DNA of 64,000 bases from Fibrobacter sp. UBA7003 (GTDB taxonomy: Bacteria; Fibrobacterota; Fibrobacteria; Fibrobacterales; Fibrobacteraceae), in the NCBI GenBank assembly GCA_002449765.1, contig DJXN01000015.1:124001-188000 (forward strand), read 5' to 3'. The position numbers and the translations under genes are program-made. The notes beneath the pieces were generated by a model. The model searched no databases. It was not told the origin of the DNA and was given only the letters and a program-made list of their open reading frames with translations. Of the stretch, positions 17,225 through 26,060 are shown piece after piece (position 1 is the stretch's first letter; the number at the start of each line of letters is the position of its first letter).

Positions 17225-18766
17225 TTACAGCTTCATATCGCTCAGGCGCGTGTGTTCCACAGCATCAAACTCATCCTGAATTTCCTTGCTGGGGGCCTTG
17301 GTGCAGAGGCTCACAATCACGATGGTCGCGAAACTGAGCACGAAGCCGGGCACGAGTTCGTAGATCTGGAAGATTTCGGCGGAGAATCCGGAGAGGTAGA
17401 ACTTCCACACGAAGGTGGTGATGCCGCCCACGAGCATGCCCGCGATGGCGCCCGGAAGCGTGGTACGCTTCCAGAACAGGGCAAGGAGCATAATCGGGCC
17501 GAAGGTGGCGCCGAATCCGCCCCAGGCAAAGCTCACGAGGCTCATCACCACGTCGAGGAAGCTCTTGCCCTGTGCAGCGCCGTTGGCGCTGGGCGCCCCC
17601 TGCATGGCGACGATGACCGCGATAACCGTAATGAGCACCACGACGCCGCGGCTCACCCACATGACTTCCTTGTTGCTCGCATTCTTGCGGAACAGGTGCT
17701 TGTAGAGGTCGTTGCTGAAAGCGGAAGCCGAAACCAGCAGCTGCGAGTCGGCGGTACTCATGATGGCGGCGAGAATGGCTGCCATGAGGATGGCGGCGAC
17801 AGCCGGGTGGCAGAGCGCCTGGCAGAGAATCATGAAGATGCGTTCCGGGTCGGCGACGGTGATGCCGTTCGCTTCCACGTAGTAGCGGCCGAGGATTGCA
17901 ATCATGATGGCGGCACCGAGACAGATGGTGACCCAGGTCATGGCGACGCGGCGGGAGAACTTGATGTCTTCGGCGTTCTTGATGCTCATGAAGCGCACCA
18001 GGATGTGCGGCATGCCAAAATAGCCGAGGCCCCACGCGAGGCTAGAAATCAACGCGATAAGCCCGATGGACTTGCCGGTGGTGGCGTTGGTGAACAGGCT
18101 CATCAGGTAGGGGTTCTGCGCGTTCACCGCATCCATGGTGGCAGCAAAACCGCCCGAACCTGCCATGATAATCGAGGGAATGGCGATGACGGCGATGAGC
18201 ATCATGGTCGCCTGAACAAAGTCGGTCCAGCACACGGCGAAGAAACCGCCCATGAAGGTGTAACTCACTACGACGACCGCACCGATGATAAGGCCCGTGG
18301 TGTAGTTCATGTTGAAGATGGTGCCGAAGAGTTTCGCACTAGCGACAAAGCCAGACACGGTGTAGAACAGGAAGAACGCGAGAATGAAAATCGAGGCGAT
18401 GACGCGGATGATTCCCTTGTTGTCGCGGAAACGGTTTGCAAAGAAGTCGGGGAGCGTAATGGAATCGCCGCAGAAGTGGCTGTACTTGCGGAGCCTGCGA
18501 CCCACGATTTTCCAGTTGAGGTACGTGCCGATCACGAGGCCGATGCCAATCCACGCTTCGGAAAAACCGCTCACGAAGATGGCGCCCGGGAGGCCCATCA
18601 AGAGCCAGCCGCTCATGTCGGAGGCCTGCGCGGACATGGCCACGACCCACTTGTTCATGCCGCGGTTGCCCAGGTAGTAGGCGTTCAGGCTGTTCGCCTT
18701 CTTGGAAAAGTAGAATCCGATACCGAGCATCATCAGCAGGTACAGGATAAATACGGTAATGACCAT
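17225..18766 (-). CDS. putP: Sodium/proline symporter (SSS family)
   Basis: A 513-residue sodium:solute symporter with about 13 hydrophobic segments. It has the family's SAQASDMSGWLLMGLPGA block in the first helices (residues 45-62) and the conserved AAIMSTADSQLLVSASAFSND segment (middle), both typical of PutP. The substrate assignment to proline rests on these blocks. AGGAGA lies 9 nt before the ATG and TATATTTC about 35 nt upstream, so this gene has a conventional leader. Confidence 0.9.
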   Translation of the reverse strand: MVITVFILYLLMMLGIGFYFSKKANSLNAYYLGNRGMNKWVVAMSAQASDMSGWLLMGLPGAIFVSGFSEAWIGIGLVIGTYLNWKIVGRRLRKYSHFCGDSITLPDFFANRFRDNKGIIRVIASIFILAFFLFYTVSGFVASAKLFGTIFNMNYTTGLIIGAVVVVSYTFMGGFFAVCWTDFVQATMMLIAVIAIPSIIMAGSGGFAATMDAVNAQNPYLMSLFTNATTGKSIGLIALISSLAWGLGYFGMPHILVRFMSIKNAEDIKFSRRVAMTWVTICLGAAIMIAILGRYYVEANGITVADPERIFMILCQALCHPAVAAILMAAILAAIMSTADSQLLVSASAFSNDLYKHLFRKNASNKEVMWVSRGVVVLITVIAVIVAMQGAPSANGAAQGKSFLDVVMSLVSFAWGGFGATFGPIMLLALFWKRTTLPGAIAGMLVGGITTFVWKFYLSGFSAEIFQIYELVPGFVLSFATIVIVSLCTKAPSKEIQDEFDAVEHTRLSDMKL

Positions 18767-18819
18767 TTGGTGAATCTCCTATTTTCGAATACTTGTTTAT
18801 TGAAATATAACTATACGGG

Positions 18820-19743
18820 CTACTTTTCCGTCCAGAGCCAGGTGCTCAGGTAGCGTTCGCCCGTGTCGGGGAGGAGCGCCACGATCCGCTTGCCCTTGAA
18901 TTCGGGGCGCTTGGCGACCGTCAACGCGCATTCCAGAGCCGCTCCGGACGATATCCCGACAAAGATGCCTTCTTCGCTTGCTGCCGCGCGGGCCGCGTTC
19001 CCGGCCTTCTCCGTGCTGGTGAGGTACACCTCGTCGACCACCTTCGGGTCGTAGATTTTCGGGATAAAGTTCGCTCCGATTCCCTGTATCTTGTGCGGAC
19101 CCGCCACGCCTTTCGAAATCATCGGGGAATCATCGGGTTCAATCGCGATGACGTAGACGTTCGGGTTCTTTTCCTTGAGGTACTTGGCCGTCCCGCTTAC
19201 GGTTCCGCCCGTGCCCGCCGTCGCGATGAATACGTCCACGTTGCCCTCGGTATCGTTCCAGATTTCGGGGCCCGTCGTGAGGTAGTGTGCCTCCGGGTTC
19301 GCCGGATTCTCGAACTGCTGCGGAATAAAGCTCCCGGGGTTCTGCGCCGCAATCTCGTTCGCCTTCTCGATGCAGCCCGCCATGCCCTTCGCGCCTTCGG
19401 TCAGCACGACCTCGGCCCCAAGCGCCTTCAATAGCAGCCTGCGTTCCATGCTCATGGAATCGGGCATCGTGAGCACTACCTTGTAGCCCTTTACGGCCCC
19501 CACGTAGGCGAGCCCGACGCCCGTATTGCCGCTGGTCGGCTCGATGATGAGCGCGCCCGGCTTGAGCTTGCCCTCCTTTTCGGCGCGTTCAATCATGTTG
19601 AACGCCACGCGGTCCTTCGCGCTTCCGAGCGGGTTGAAACTTTCGAGTTTTACGTAGACTTCGGCCCCGCCCTTGTTCAACTTGTTGATGCGTACGAGTG
19701 GTGTGTTGCCGATAGTTTCGAGAATGCTATTGAAAATTGCCAT
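18820..19743 (-). CDS. cysK: Cysteine synthase A
   Basis: A PLP enzyme that makes cysteine from O-acetylserine and sulfide. The 307 residues carry the Schiff-base lysine Lys43 in ESFNPLGSAKDRV, the PTSGNTGVGLA loop, GTGGTVSGTAKYLKE for PLP phosphate and GISSGAAL. The start is MAIFNS, behind GGAG with 7-nt spacing; the longer in-frame form lacks support. It lies 53 bp upstream of putP on the same strand with no obvious terminator between them. Confidence 0.95.
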   Translation of the reverse strand: MAIFNSILETIGNTPLVRINKLNKGGAEVYVKLESFNPLGSAKDRVAFNMIERAEKEGKLKPGALIIEPTSGNTGVGLAYVGAVKGYKVVLTMPDSMSMERRLLLKALGAEVVLTEGAKGMAGCIEKANEIAAQNPGSFIPQQFENPANPEAHYLTTGPEIWNDTEGNVDVFIATAGTGGTVSGTAKYLKEKNPNVYVIAIEPDDSPMISKGVAGPHKIQGIGANFIPKIYDPKVVDEVYLTSTEKAGNAARAAASEEGIFVGISSGAALECALTVAKRPEFKGKRIVALLPDTGERYLSTWLWTEK

Positions 19744-19823
19744 AAAAAAACTCCGTCGCGACACGTGCCGCGCTGGCAAACAATCTAGTATTATTTTTTG
19801 TGTGCCGGCCGCGCCCGTTTAAG

Positions 19824-19829
19824 TATATT
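19824..19829 (+). promoter_or_regulatory. TATATT box, acyltransferase gene
   Basis: TATATT lies 2 nt before ATG 19832 and 11 nt before in-frame ATG 19841. If it is the -10 box, translation should begin at 19841. Confidence 0.4.
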
Positions 19830-19831
19830 TT

Positions 19832-20749
19832 ATGCAAATTATGCCTGTACTCCGTTCCATCATGTCAAAAGTGTTCGCGCGAACCGCCGGTTTCGTGCTT
19901 TGCACCTGCGGGTGGAAAAAGGGGACGGTTTACGCGAACTTGCGACACGTGGATGGCGCGGAACCCCGTGAAGGGAGCCCGCTGCGCATTTCCCGGCCGG
20001 GAACGTTCTACCGCACGCTCATCTGCAACCTCACGCGCCATGCGGGCGAAATCCTTTTCCGGTTCGGCTCGTTCAAGAAGTTGCCCCGCGAACTTTCCGC
20101 ATATCCTTGCCGCATCGACGGCTGGAACTTTGCCCTCGCGGAAGGTTCTGCCCCGGTTCTCGAGAAAATGCGAAACGGCGGCATATTCCTTACGGCCCAT
20201 TTCGGGAACTATGAGGCGATAGGCCCGTGGCTCTGTCGCCTCGGAATCCCGCTGGTGGCGAGCTACATCCCGCTAAGGCCCGCGTGGCTCAATCGCATTC
20301 TGGATAAACGAATTCGGGCCGTCGATGGTCGCCCTTACAGCGTAGATGCGCGCACCCCGCGGGAGTTCTTGCGCCTGCTCGCAGACGGGAAGTTAGTTTG
20401 TCTGCTGGCCGACCAGGATAGTAGAATCCCGAGCGCGCTCGAGGGCGAGTTCATGCACAGGCCCGTACGCAACAACCCGCTTCCGGATTTTTTGCTCCGG
20501 CACCGCCCCGAGACGCCCGTGTTTATCTGCTGGCTGGAGGATGCCCGCGGTTCGCTGCGTGTCCTCCATGCGATTGAACTGCCCCGCGCATCCGCATCCT
20601 GCGATGTCTTGCCCGCCTTCAACATCTGGCTCGAATCCCGCATAAAAGAAAATCCGGCCCTCTGGTACGGCTGGACTCATCGCAGGTTCTATTCCAGGAA
20701 TCCGGAAATCTACGCGCGGAAAAGTCCGCGCATGGAAAATTCCGTTTAA
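19832..20749 (+). CDS. Lipid A biosynthesis (Kdo2-lipid) acyltransferase-like protein, LpxL/HtrB family
   Basis: A 305-residue membrane-associated acyltransferase. The HX4E-type motif is in TAHFGNYEAIG (around residue 128), with LLADQD and the C-terminal WYGWTHRRFYSR also as in LpxL/LpxM. The family adds a secondary acyl chain to lipid A precursors at the inner membrane. Which acyl position it serves is not readable from sequence. A TATATT box suggests the second ATG (19841) might be the real start. It overlaps the convergent rluE end by 4 nt. Confidence 0.83.
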   Translation: MQIMPVLRSIMSKVFARTAGFVLCTCGWKKGTVYANLRHVDGAEPREGSPLRISRPGTFYRTLICNLTRHAGEILFRFGSFKKLPRELSAYPCRIDGWNFALAEGSAPVLEKMRNGGIFLTAHFGNYEAIGPWLCRLGIPLVASYIPLRPAWLNRILDKRIRAVDGRPYSVDARTPREFLRLLADGKLVCLLADQDSRIPSALEGEFMHRPVRNNPLPDFLLRHRPETPVFICWLEDARGSLRVLHAIELPRASASCDVLPAFNIWLESRIKENPALWYGWTHRRFYSRNPEIYARKSPRMENSV

Positions 20750-21297
20750 AGGATTTTCTCCGTTACGGCCCGCCACTGTCTGGGCTGCAGGTCGCCGAGC
20801 TCGACGTTCCCGATCCTGGTGCGGATGAGTCTCAGCGTCGGGAAGCCGACCGCGGCAGTCATGTGGCGCACCTGGCGGTTCTTCCCCTCGATAAGCGTGA
20901 GCCGGACCCACGAAGTGGGGATGTTCGCGCGGAATCGGACGGGCGGGTTGCGTGGCCAGAGCCATTCCGGTTCGGTTGCAATTTCGGCGGTGCACGGCTT
21001 GGAACGGTAGCCCTTGAAGGAGACTCCCTGCATGAGCTTTTGGACGGCTTCTTTCGTGATTTTGCCTTCGACCTGCGCGAGGTAGGTTCTCGGGTGCTCG
21101 AATTTTGGGTCGAGGAGCCTCTTGATGAGCTTTCCATCGTCCGTGAGCAAAAGGGCCCCTTCGCTGTCGTGGTCTAGTCTTCCGGCGGCATAGATTCCGG
21201 GCGGGAATCCGAACTGGTCGAGAGCCGGGTGCCCCGCTTCGGGGGTAAACTGGCTCAGGACGCCGAAGGGCTTGTTGAAGAGGATGACGCTGGACAT
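20746..21297 (-). CDS. rluE: 23S rRNA pseudouridine synthase, RluE-like
   Basis: A 183-residue RsuA/RluB/E/F-type enzyme without an S4 domain, as in RluE. The catalytic Asp is in GRLDHDSEGALLLTDDG, and the C-terminal EGKNRQVRHMTAAVGFPTLRLIR is the usual RNA-binding segment. RluE modifies U2457 of E. coli 23S rRNA; the same target here is inference. The ATG at 21297 lies 7 nt after a TATATT box. Confidence 0.88.
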   Translation of the reverse strand: MSSVILFNKPFGVLSQFTPEAGHPALDQFGFPPGIYAAGRLDHDSEGALLLTDDGKLIKRLLDPKFEHPRTYLAQVEGKITKEAVQKLMQGVSFKGYRSKPCTAEIATEPEWLWPRNPPVRFRANIPTSWVRLTLIEGKNRQVRHMTAAVGFPTLRLIRTRIGNVELGDLQPRQWRAVTEKIL

Positions 21298-21304
21298 CAA
21301 AAAA

Positions 21305-21310
21305 AATATA
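21305..21310 (-). promoter_or_regulatory. TATATT box, rluE (leaderless candidate)
   Basis: TATATT then TTTTTTG and ATG; no ribosome site. TTTTG about 17 bp further upstream could serve as the distal element. Confidence 0.5.
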
Positions 21311-21425
21311 GCATTACCACTTTGTCACAAAATTGACACTTTCTTTTGCTATATTGCGATTCTGTCAACCCAGGGCATTTATGACCCTAAAAACCGGAAA
21401 CGGAATCTACATATAGGAATAGAAA

Positions 21426-23831
21426 ATGGATTTTTCCGCAATTATTGCCGAAGAACTGAAGCTCGAAGTATGGCGCGTCGCTAAGGCGCTTGAACTCATG
21501 GACCAGGGGGGCACGGTCCCCTTTATCGCCCGCTACCGCAAGGACCAGACGGGTACGCTGAACGAAATTGAACTGCGCGACATCAGCCACCGTCGCGACT
21601 ATCTGCAGGAACTTGCCGACCGTAAGGAAACGGTGCTCAAGAGCATCGAGGAACAGGGCAAGCTCACTCCCGAACTCAAGGCCCAGATCGAGGCCTGCAA
21701 GGACAAGACTCTCCTCGAAGACATTTACGCCCCGTACAAGCCCAAGAAGCGCACCCGCGCGACCATCGCGAAGGAACTCGGTCTTGAACCGCTGGCTCGC
21801 CTGATGTGGGCACAGGAAAATACCGGCAATACTGCCGAAGAAATCGCCCGCATCTACCTCTCCGAGGAGAAGGGCCTTGCCGACCCGAAGGCCGCCCTCA
21901 AGGGTGCCGCCGACATTCTCGCCGAAGAGGTTGCCGACAATACCGAATTCCGCCAGTACCTCCGTGCCAAGATGGAAAAGACCGGCGTGATGGTTTCCAA
22001 GGTCAAGAAGGATTTCGAGAAGCAGGAGACAAAGTTCAAGGACTACTACGACTTCAGCGAGCCGGTCTGCAAGATTCCGAGCCACCGCATGCTTGCGCTC
22101 CGCCGTGGCGAAAAGGAGAAGGTGCTGCGCCTCACCATCGAAGTGCCGAACGACGAAATGGTCGGCTACCTCAAGACCCAGATTATCAAGGGCGAAACGA
22201 CCTGGACTCCGTACCTGGAGGCCATGTGCCAGGACGCCTGGGAACGCCTGCTGCAGCCGAGCATGGAAAGCGAAGTGCGCCTGATGCTCAAGGACGCCGC
22301 CGAAGAGGAAGCCTTCAAGGTGTTCAGCAAGAACCTGCAAGACGTTCTGCTTGCCGCCCCTGCCGGTCACAAGGCCGTGCTCGCTCTCGACCCGGGTTTC
22401 CGTACGGGCTGCAAGGTGGCTGTGCTCGACGAAAACGGCAAGTTCATGGATCATGGCATTATCAAGCCGCATGAACCGTGGAACGACAAGGCCGGTGCCG
22501 CTGTGTACCTGATGCAGCTCATCGACAAGTATAAGATTGACCTCATCGCCATCGGTAACGGAACCGCGAGCCGCGAGACCGACGCCTTCTGTGGCGAGAT
22601 GGCCCTCAAGTTCAAGGGCAAGGTTCCGCCGCGCGTTATCGTGAGCGAAGCCGGTGCTTCCGTTTACAGTGCAAGCATGATTGCCATCCAGGAATTCCCG
22701 AAGGAAGACGTGACGACCCGCGGCGCGATTTCGATTGGCCGCCGCCTGCAGGACCCGCTTGCCGAACTCGTGAAGGTAGACCCGCAGTCTATCGGTGTTG
22801 GCCAGTACCAGCACGACGTGAACCAGCGCGAACTCAAGAAGCGCCTCGACGAAGTGGTGGAAAGCTGCGTGAACATGGTGGGTGTGGACGTGAACAGCGC
22901 ATCCGCTCCGCTCCTTGCCCATGTGGCGGGCCTCAGCAATACGCTTTCGGAAGCCATCGTGAAGTACCGCGAAGAGAACGGCGCGTTTGCAAGCCGTGAA
23001 GACCTGAAGAAGGTGAAGGGCTTCGGTCCGAAGGCCTTCGAGCAGGCGGCGGGCTTCATGCGCATCCCGGGTGCCGAAAATCCGCTCGACGATTCCGCGG
23101 TGCACCCCGAAAACTACGCCCTCGTGGAACAGATGGCCGAGAAGGTCGGTGTTCCGGTGAAGGATATCGTGGGCAATGCCGAAGCGGTGAAGGCTATCAA
23201 GGTCGATGAGTTCCTCTCCGACGAGGTGGGTAAGGCTACCCTCGACGATATCGTGAAGGAACTGCAGAAGCCGAGCCGCGACCCGCGTAAGGAATTCCGC
23301 TACGCGAAATTCGATGACCGCATCAAGACCATCAACGACCTCGTTACGGGCAGCTGGATGGAAGGCGTGGTCACGAACGTGGCGAACTTCGGCGCGTTCG
23401 TGGACATTGGCGTTCACCAGGATGGCCTCGTGCATATTTCTGAAATCAGCGACAAGTACGTGACCGATGCGAAGGAAGTCCTGACTGTGGGCGATGTGGT
23501 GAAGGTGCGCGTTGTTGCCGTAGATGCGAACCAGAAGCGCATCAGCCTCTCGATGAAGCAGGAATCTACCGACGGTGTGGCAGGTGCGGGTGTGAGTGGC
23601 CCTCGCGGCCAGCGTGTCGGCGGTCCTCGCGGGAACTTCGGTGGCCGCGGCCGCGATGGTGTTCGCGGCAATGCCCGCCCGCAGGGCGGCATCCAGGGCC
23701 ATGCGACCATCGCAGACCTCAAGAACAAGATTGCGGGCAAGGATCGCCCGGGTTTTGCTCCCAAGAAGCCCGTGGTCGCCCAGCCGCAGAAAATGAGCGC
23801 CCTCCTGAAGCAGATGAAAAAAGGCAGGTAG
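21426..23831 (+). CDS. tex: Tex family RNA-binding transcription accessory protein
   Basis: An 801-residue Tex protein. It begins with the Tex N-terminal helices (AKALELMDQGGTVPFIARYRKDQTG), has the YqgF-like domain (VLALDPGFRTGCKVAVLD near residue 320), a helix-hairpin-helix region (KVKGFGPKAFEQAAGF near 535) and one S1 domain (about 640-712). An Arg/Gly-rich tail after the S1 domain is an addition likely to bind RNA. About 75 nt of leader precede the AGGA site, including AGGG/CCCT complementarity. Confidence 0.95.
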   Translation: MDFSAIIAEELKLEVWRVAKALELMDQGGTVPFIARYRKDQTGTLNEIELRDISHRRDYLQELADRKETVLKSIEEQGKLTPELKAQIEACKDKTLLEDIYAPYKPKKRTRATIAKELGLEPLARLMWAQENTGNTAEEIARIYLSEEKGLADPKAALKGAADILAEEVADNTEFRQYLRAKMEKTGVMVSKVKKDFEKQETKFKDYYDFSEPVCKIPSHRMLALRRGEKEKVLRLTIEVPNDEMVGYLKTQIIKGETTWTPYLEAMCQDAWERLLQPSMESEVRLMLKDAAEEEAFKVFSKNLQDVLLAAPAGHKAVLALDPGFRTGCKVAVLDENGKFMDHGIIKPHEPWNDKAGAAVYLMQLIDKYKIDLIAIGNGTASRETDAFCGEMALKFKGKVPPRVIVSEAGASVYSASMIAIQEFPKEDVTTRGAISIGRRLQDPLAELVKVDPQSIGVGQYQHDVNQRELKKRLDEVVESCVNMVGVDVNSASAPLLAHVAGLSNTLSEAIVKYREENGAFASREDLKKVKGFGPKAFEQAAGFMRIPGAENPLDDSAVHPENYALVEQMAEKVGVPVKDIVGNAEAVKAIKVDEFLSDEVGKATLDDIVKELQKPSRDPRKEFRYAKFDDRIKTINDLVTGSWMEGVVTNVANFGAFVDIGVHQDGLVHISEISDKYVTDAKEVLTVGDVVKVRVVAVDANQKRISLSMKQESTDGVAGAGVSGPRGQRVGGPRGNFGGRGRDGVRGNARPQGGIQGHATIADLKNKIAGKDRPGFAPKKPVVAQPQKMSALLKQMKKGR

Positions 23832-23939
23832 ATTTGACAGCGGCGGAACGCTTGCGTTCCGATATTGGCAAATCTACGGTGCCTAGCGCTGCGTAGCAGC
23901 GCCAAGGCCGGTAGGCGAGCGTCGCGGGAATAAGCTCGC
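23828..23939. repeat. Nested and consecutive inverted repeats at the tex 3' end
   Basis: GTAGATTTG/CAAATCTAC (23828-23836, 23869-23877) enclose CGGAACGC/GCGTTCCG (23844-23861). GCGCTGC/GCAGCGC (23886-23902) and GCGAGC/GCTCGC (23915-23939) follow. The outer arm includes the tex stop codon. Confidence 0.8.
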
Positions 23940-23960
23940 GTTCGATGATTTGGAAAGCAA

Positions 23961-23990
23961 GTTCCACCAAAGGTGGAACCTGCCTTTTTT
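23961..23990 (+). terminator. Terminator after tex
   Basis: GTTCCACC/GGTGGAAC with a 3-nt loop, followed within 6 nt by T6. Confidence 0.85.
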
Positions 23991-24021
23991 GGTAAGAATA
24001 CGCCTTTTTTTGTTATAAAAT

Positions 24022-24073
24022 AATTGCATTATGTTCCTTTGAATGCAATTTGATTATTTTATCAAATAATCAA
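24022..24073. repeat. Two abutting perfect inverted repeats before the sensor gene
   Basis: AATTGCATT/AATGCAATT (24022-24030, 24042-24050) and TTGATTATTT/AAATAATCAA (24050-24059, 24064-24073, 4-nt loop) share one base and end just before the GGAG site of the next gene. They could be operator dyads or 5'UTR hairpins. Confidence 0.75.
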
Positions 24074-24084
24074 GCGGAGAAAAT

Positions 24085-25077
24085 ATGTCAGAACAAGGTA
24101 GCGAAAACAATCGTTATAGGGAATTTGTCCTTAAGAACCGGCGCTCTATGAATGAATCCATGTCGAGGATTCTTCTCTTTTGTGCCTTTGCGGGCCCTGC
24201 AATCGCGCTCGACCGCTTCCTCGGTTATTGCGATGTCTCGTACTTGTCGTGCGCCCTGGTAAGCCTCTTGCTTGTCCTCCTCTCGGTAGGGCAGAAACTC
24301 CTGAACCGCTATTATCCCTTGAGCATCGTGACCGTGTTCTGGGGGCTTGTGGGCTTTATGTGCGTGCTTACGTTCATGTGCATGGCCAAGGTCGGGGTGT
24401 ATATTACCTATGCGCTAGTGCCCATGGTGAGCCTGTTCTATTGCGAGAAGAACATCTACCTCATAAGCGTCGCCATGAACTACGTGATGATTCTAGTGTC
24501 GAATGTGCTGGTAAGCGATTTCCGTTCCCTCGACCGTCTCGATTTCCATAATCCGCTGGATTGGTTCGTCGCGGTGATGGGAGGCTATACGATTGAATCC
24601 ATTGCGATTGGCGTTGCCGGATACTACTTGTGCAATCGCATTTCCAACCATTTCAGGAGCATCTATACCAGCAATATCGTTATCGACCAGAAGTACCGCG
24701 ACGAGGAGCACAAGGACCGTGTCACCCGTGCCGTTACGGCCCTGTACCAGTGCGTCTACGTGATAAATCTCAAGAACATGAGCTACGAGGTGGTGCAGCG
24801 CGACCGCTTTGTGTCGGATGTTGTGCGCGACGAGGACAATCTTGCGACGAACATTGAAAGGGCTGTCTTTGCTCTTGTGGAAAACGTGGACAAGCAGCGC
24901 ATGTTCGAGTTCCTGGACTTGAATACGCTCCCGGCCCGTCTGGATCAGCAGAGCATGATTTATGCGGAATGCCAGGGAAAGTTGCATGGCAGGGTCCAGC
25001 TGTCGTTTATCCTCGTCGAGAGGGACGAAGAGGGGGATCCGCTCTCGGTCGTGTTCACCTTGCGACAGGCGGCCTGA
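24085..25077 (+). CDS. Six-helix membrane protein with PAS-like C-terminal region, no output domain
   Basis: A 330-residue protein with about six hydrophobic segments between residues 25 and 195, followed by a cytoplasmic region starting near 210 (RVTRAVTALYQCVYVINLKNMSYEVV). That segment resembles the PAS-like modules that precede GGDEF or HD-GYP domains in membrane sensors, but the protein ends without any such output domain. Function is unknown; a sensor partner role is a guess. GGAG lies 6 nt before the ATG, and two tight dyads lie just upstream. Confidence 0.65.
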   Translation: MSEQGSENNRYREFVLKNRRSMNESMSRILLFCAFAGPAIALDRFLGYCDVSYLSCALVSLLLVLLSVGQKLLNRYYPLSIVTVFWGLVGFMCVLTFMCMAKVGVYITYALVPMVSLFYCEKNIYLISVAMNYVMILVSNVLVSDFRSLDRLDFHNPLDWFVAVMGGYTIESIAIGVAGYYLCNRISNHFRSIYTSNIVIDQKYRDEEHKDRVTRAVTALYQCVYVINLKNMSYEVVQRDRFVSDVVRDEDNLATNIERAVFALVENVDKQRMFEFLDLNTLPARLDQQSMIYAECQGKLHGRVQLSFILVERDEEGDPLSVVFTLRQAA

Positions 25078-25105
25078 TTTTGGCCACGCCGGTGTGCGAG
25101 GCTTG

Positions 25106-25195
25106 TTTTTTACACGCTCCTGTGTTGTAAAAATTGCCGATTTAAACGCATTTTACACGCTTTTTTACTCAAAAACGGCCTTTTTGTGTAAAAAT
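25106..25195. promoter_or_regulatory. Four TTTTACAC-type half-sites, putative operator
   Basis: TTTTTTACACG (25106-25116), GTGTTGTAAAAA (25122-25133), TTTTACACG (25151-25159) and GTGTAAAA (25186-25193) alternate in orientation, forming two inverted pairs. They occupy the 90 bp before the TIGR02147 start, where a regulator would bind. Confidence 0.5.
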
Positions 25196-25199
25196 AATG

Positions 25200-25205
25200 T
25201 AATTT
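25200..25205 (+). promoter_or_regulatory. TAATTT box, TIGR02147 gene (leaderless candidate)
   Basis: TAATTT ends 6 nt before ATG 25212 and abuts the alternative ATG 25206; no Shine-Dalgarno sequence. Confidence 0.4.
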
Positions 25206-25211
25206 ATGGGC

Positions 25212-26060
25212 ATGAGTATCGCACTGGAACATCTATTTGACTACGATGACTTCCGCAAGTTCATGCAGGACTATTTCGAAGAGCAGAAGAAAATGCGCTC
25301 CGTGTTTTCGCACCGTTTCTTTGCGGCGAAGGCGGGGTTCAGCAGTTCCTCGTACTGTCTGAACGTGATTCGCGGGCGGTTCAACCTCACGCCGAAATCT
25401 ATCGAGAAGATTTCGAAGGCGATGGATTTCGAGCCCCTGCAAAAGGAATACTTCGAGGCGCTGGTGCAGTACAACCAGGCGCAGCAGGTGGACGAGCGCG
25501 ACCAGGCCTGGAAACAGATTCTGCAAATCCGCAAGCAGATTGAATTCACGCACATCACCACGCGCGAGCAGGCCTACTTCAGCAAGTGGTACTACCCGGT
25601 AATTCGCGAACTCGCGGCAGATTCGCAGTGGCACGGCGACTACCGGATTTTGGCCCGCTCGCTTACCCCGCAGATAACTACGGAAGAGGCGCGCGATGCG
25701 GTGAAGAACCTGCTGGAATGGGGGCTCTTGCGCAAGCTCGACGACGGCCGTTACGTGCAGACCTCGCAGATGCTTGATGCTGCAGAAATCCCGCCGATTG
25801 CCCTCCGGCAGATTCGTCGCGAGTATATCCAGCATGCGATAGGCGCGGTGGAGTCCATGCCGAAGGATGAGCGCTTTGCCGCCTTCACGACGCTTGCCAT
25901 GAGCGAAAGTTCCTATAATTATGCCGTGGATGTCCTCGAAGAAGCCCGCAAGAAGATTATTGCCCGTGCGTCCAACGACACGAACGTGGAACGCGTTTAC
26001 GAGATGATGCTCGTGGCGTTCCCGATGAGCAAGAAAGTCGGAACGGAGGTTGAAAGATGA
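25212..26060 (+). CDS. TIGR02147 family protein (putative DNA-binding regulator), second copy
   Basis: A 282-residue paralogue of the gene at 2162. The N-terminal block DYDDFRKFMQDYFEEQKK, the HTH-like SHRFFAAKAGFSSSSYCLNVI-G-FNLTP and the central YFSKWYYPVIREL align with it. ATG 25212 was preferred to ATG 25206 because it lies 6 nt after a TAATTT box, matching other leaderless starts here; the choice changes only two residues. The stop codon overlaps the next gene's ATG (ATGA), again coupling it to a lipoprotein. Four TTTTACAC-like half-sites lie upstream. Confidence 0.85.
   Translation: MSIALEHLFDYDDFRKFMQDYFEEQKKMRSVFSHRFFAAKAGFSSSSYCLNVIRGRFNLTPKSIEKISKAMDFEPLQKEYFEALVQYNQAQQVDERDQAWKQILQIRKQIEFTHITTREQAYFSKWYYPVIRELAADSQWHGDYRILARSLTPQITTEEARDAVKNLLEWGLLRKLDDGRYVQTSQMLDAAEIPPIALRQIRREYIQHAIGAVESMPKDERFAAFTTLAMSESSYNYAVDVLEEARKKIIARASNDTNVERVYEMMLVAFPMSKKVGTEVER

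Noticed and set aside
17252..18853. Long antisense frame opposite putP
   Set aside because: His/Asp/Glu-rich shadow of a membrane protein gene.
21352..21425. Riboswitch in the tex leader
   Set aside because: Only one weak AGGG/CCCT hairpin; no known aptamer pattern.
21387..23702. Long antisense frame opposite tex
   Set aside because: Shadow of tex; no domain, no start signal, composition typical of antisense frames.
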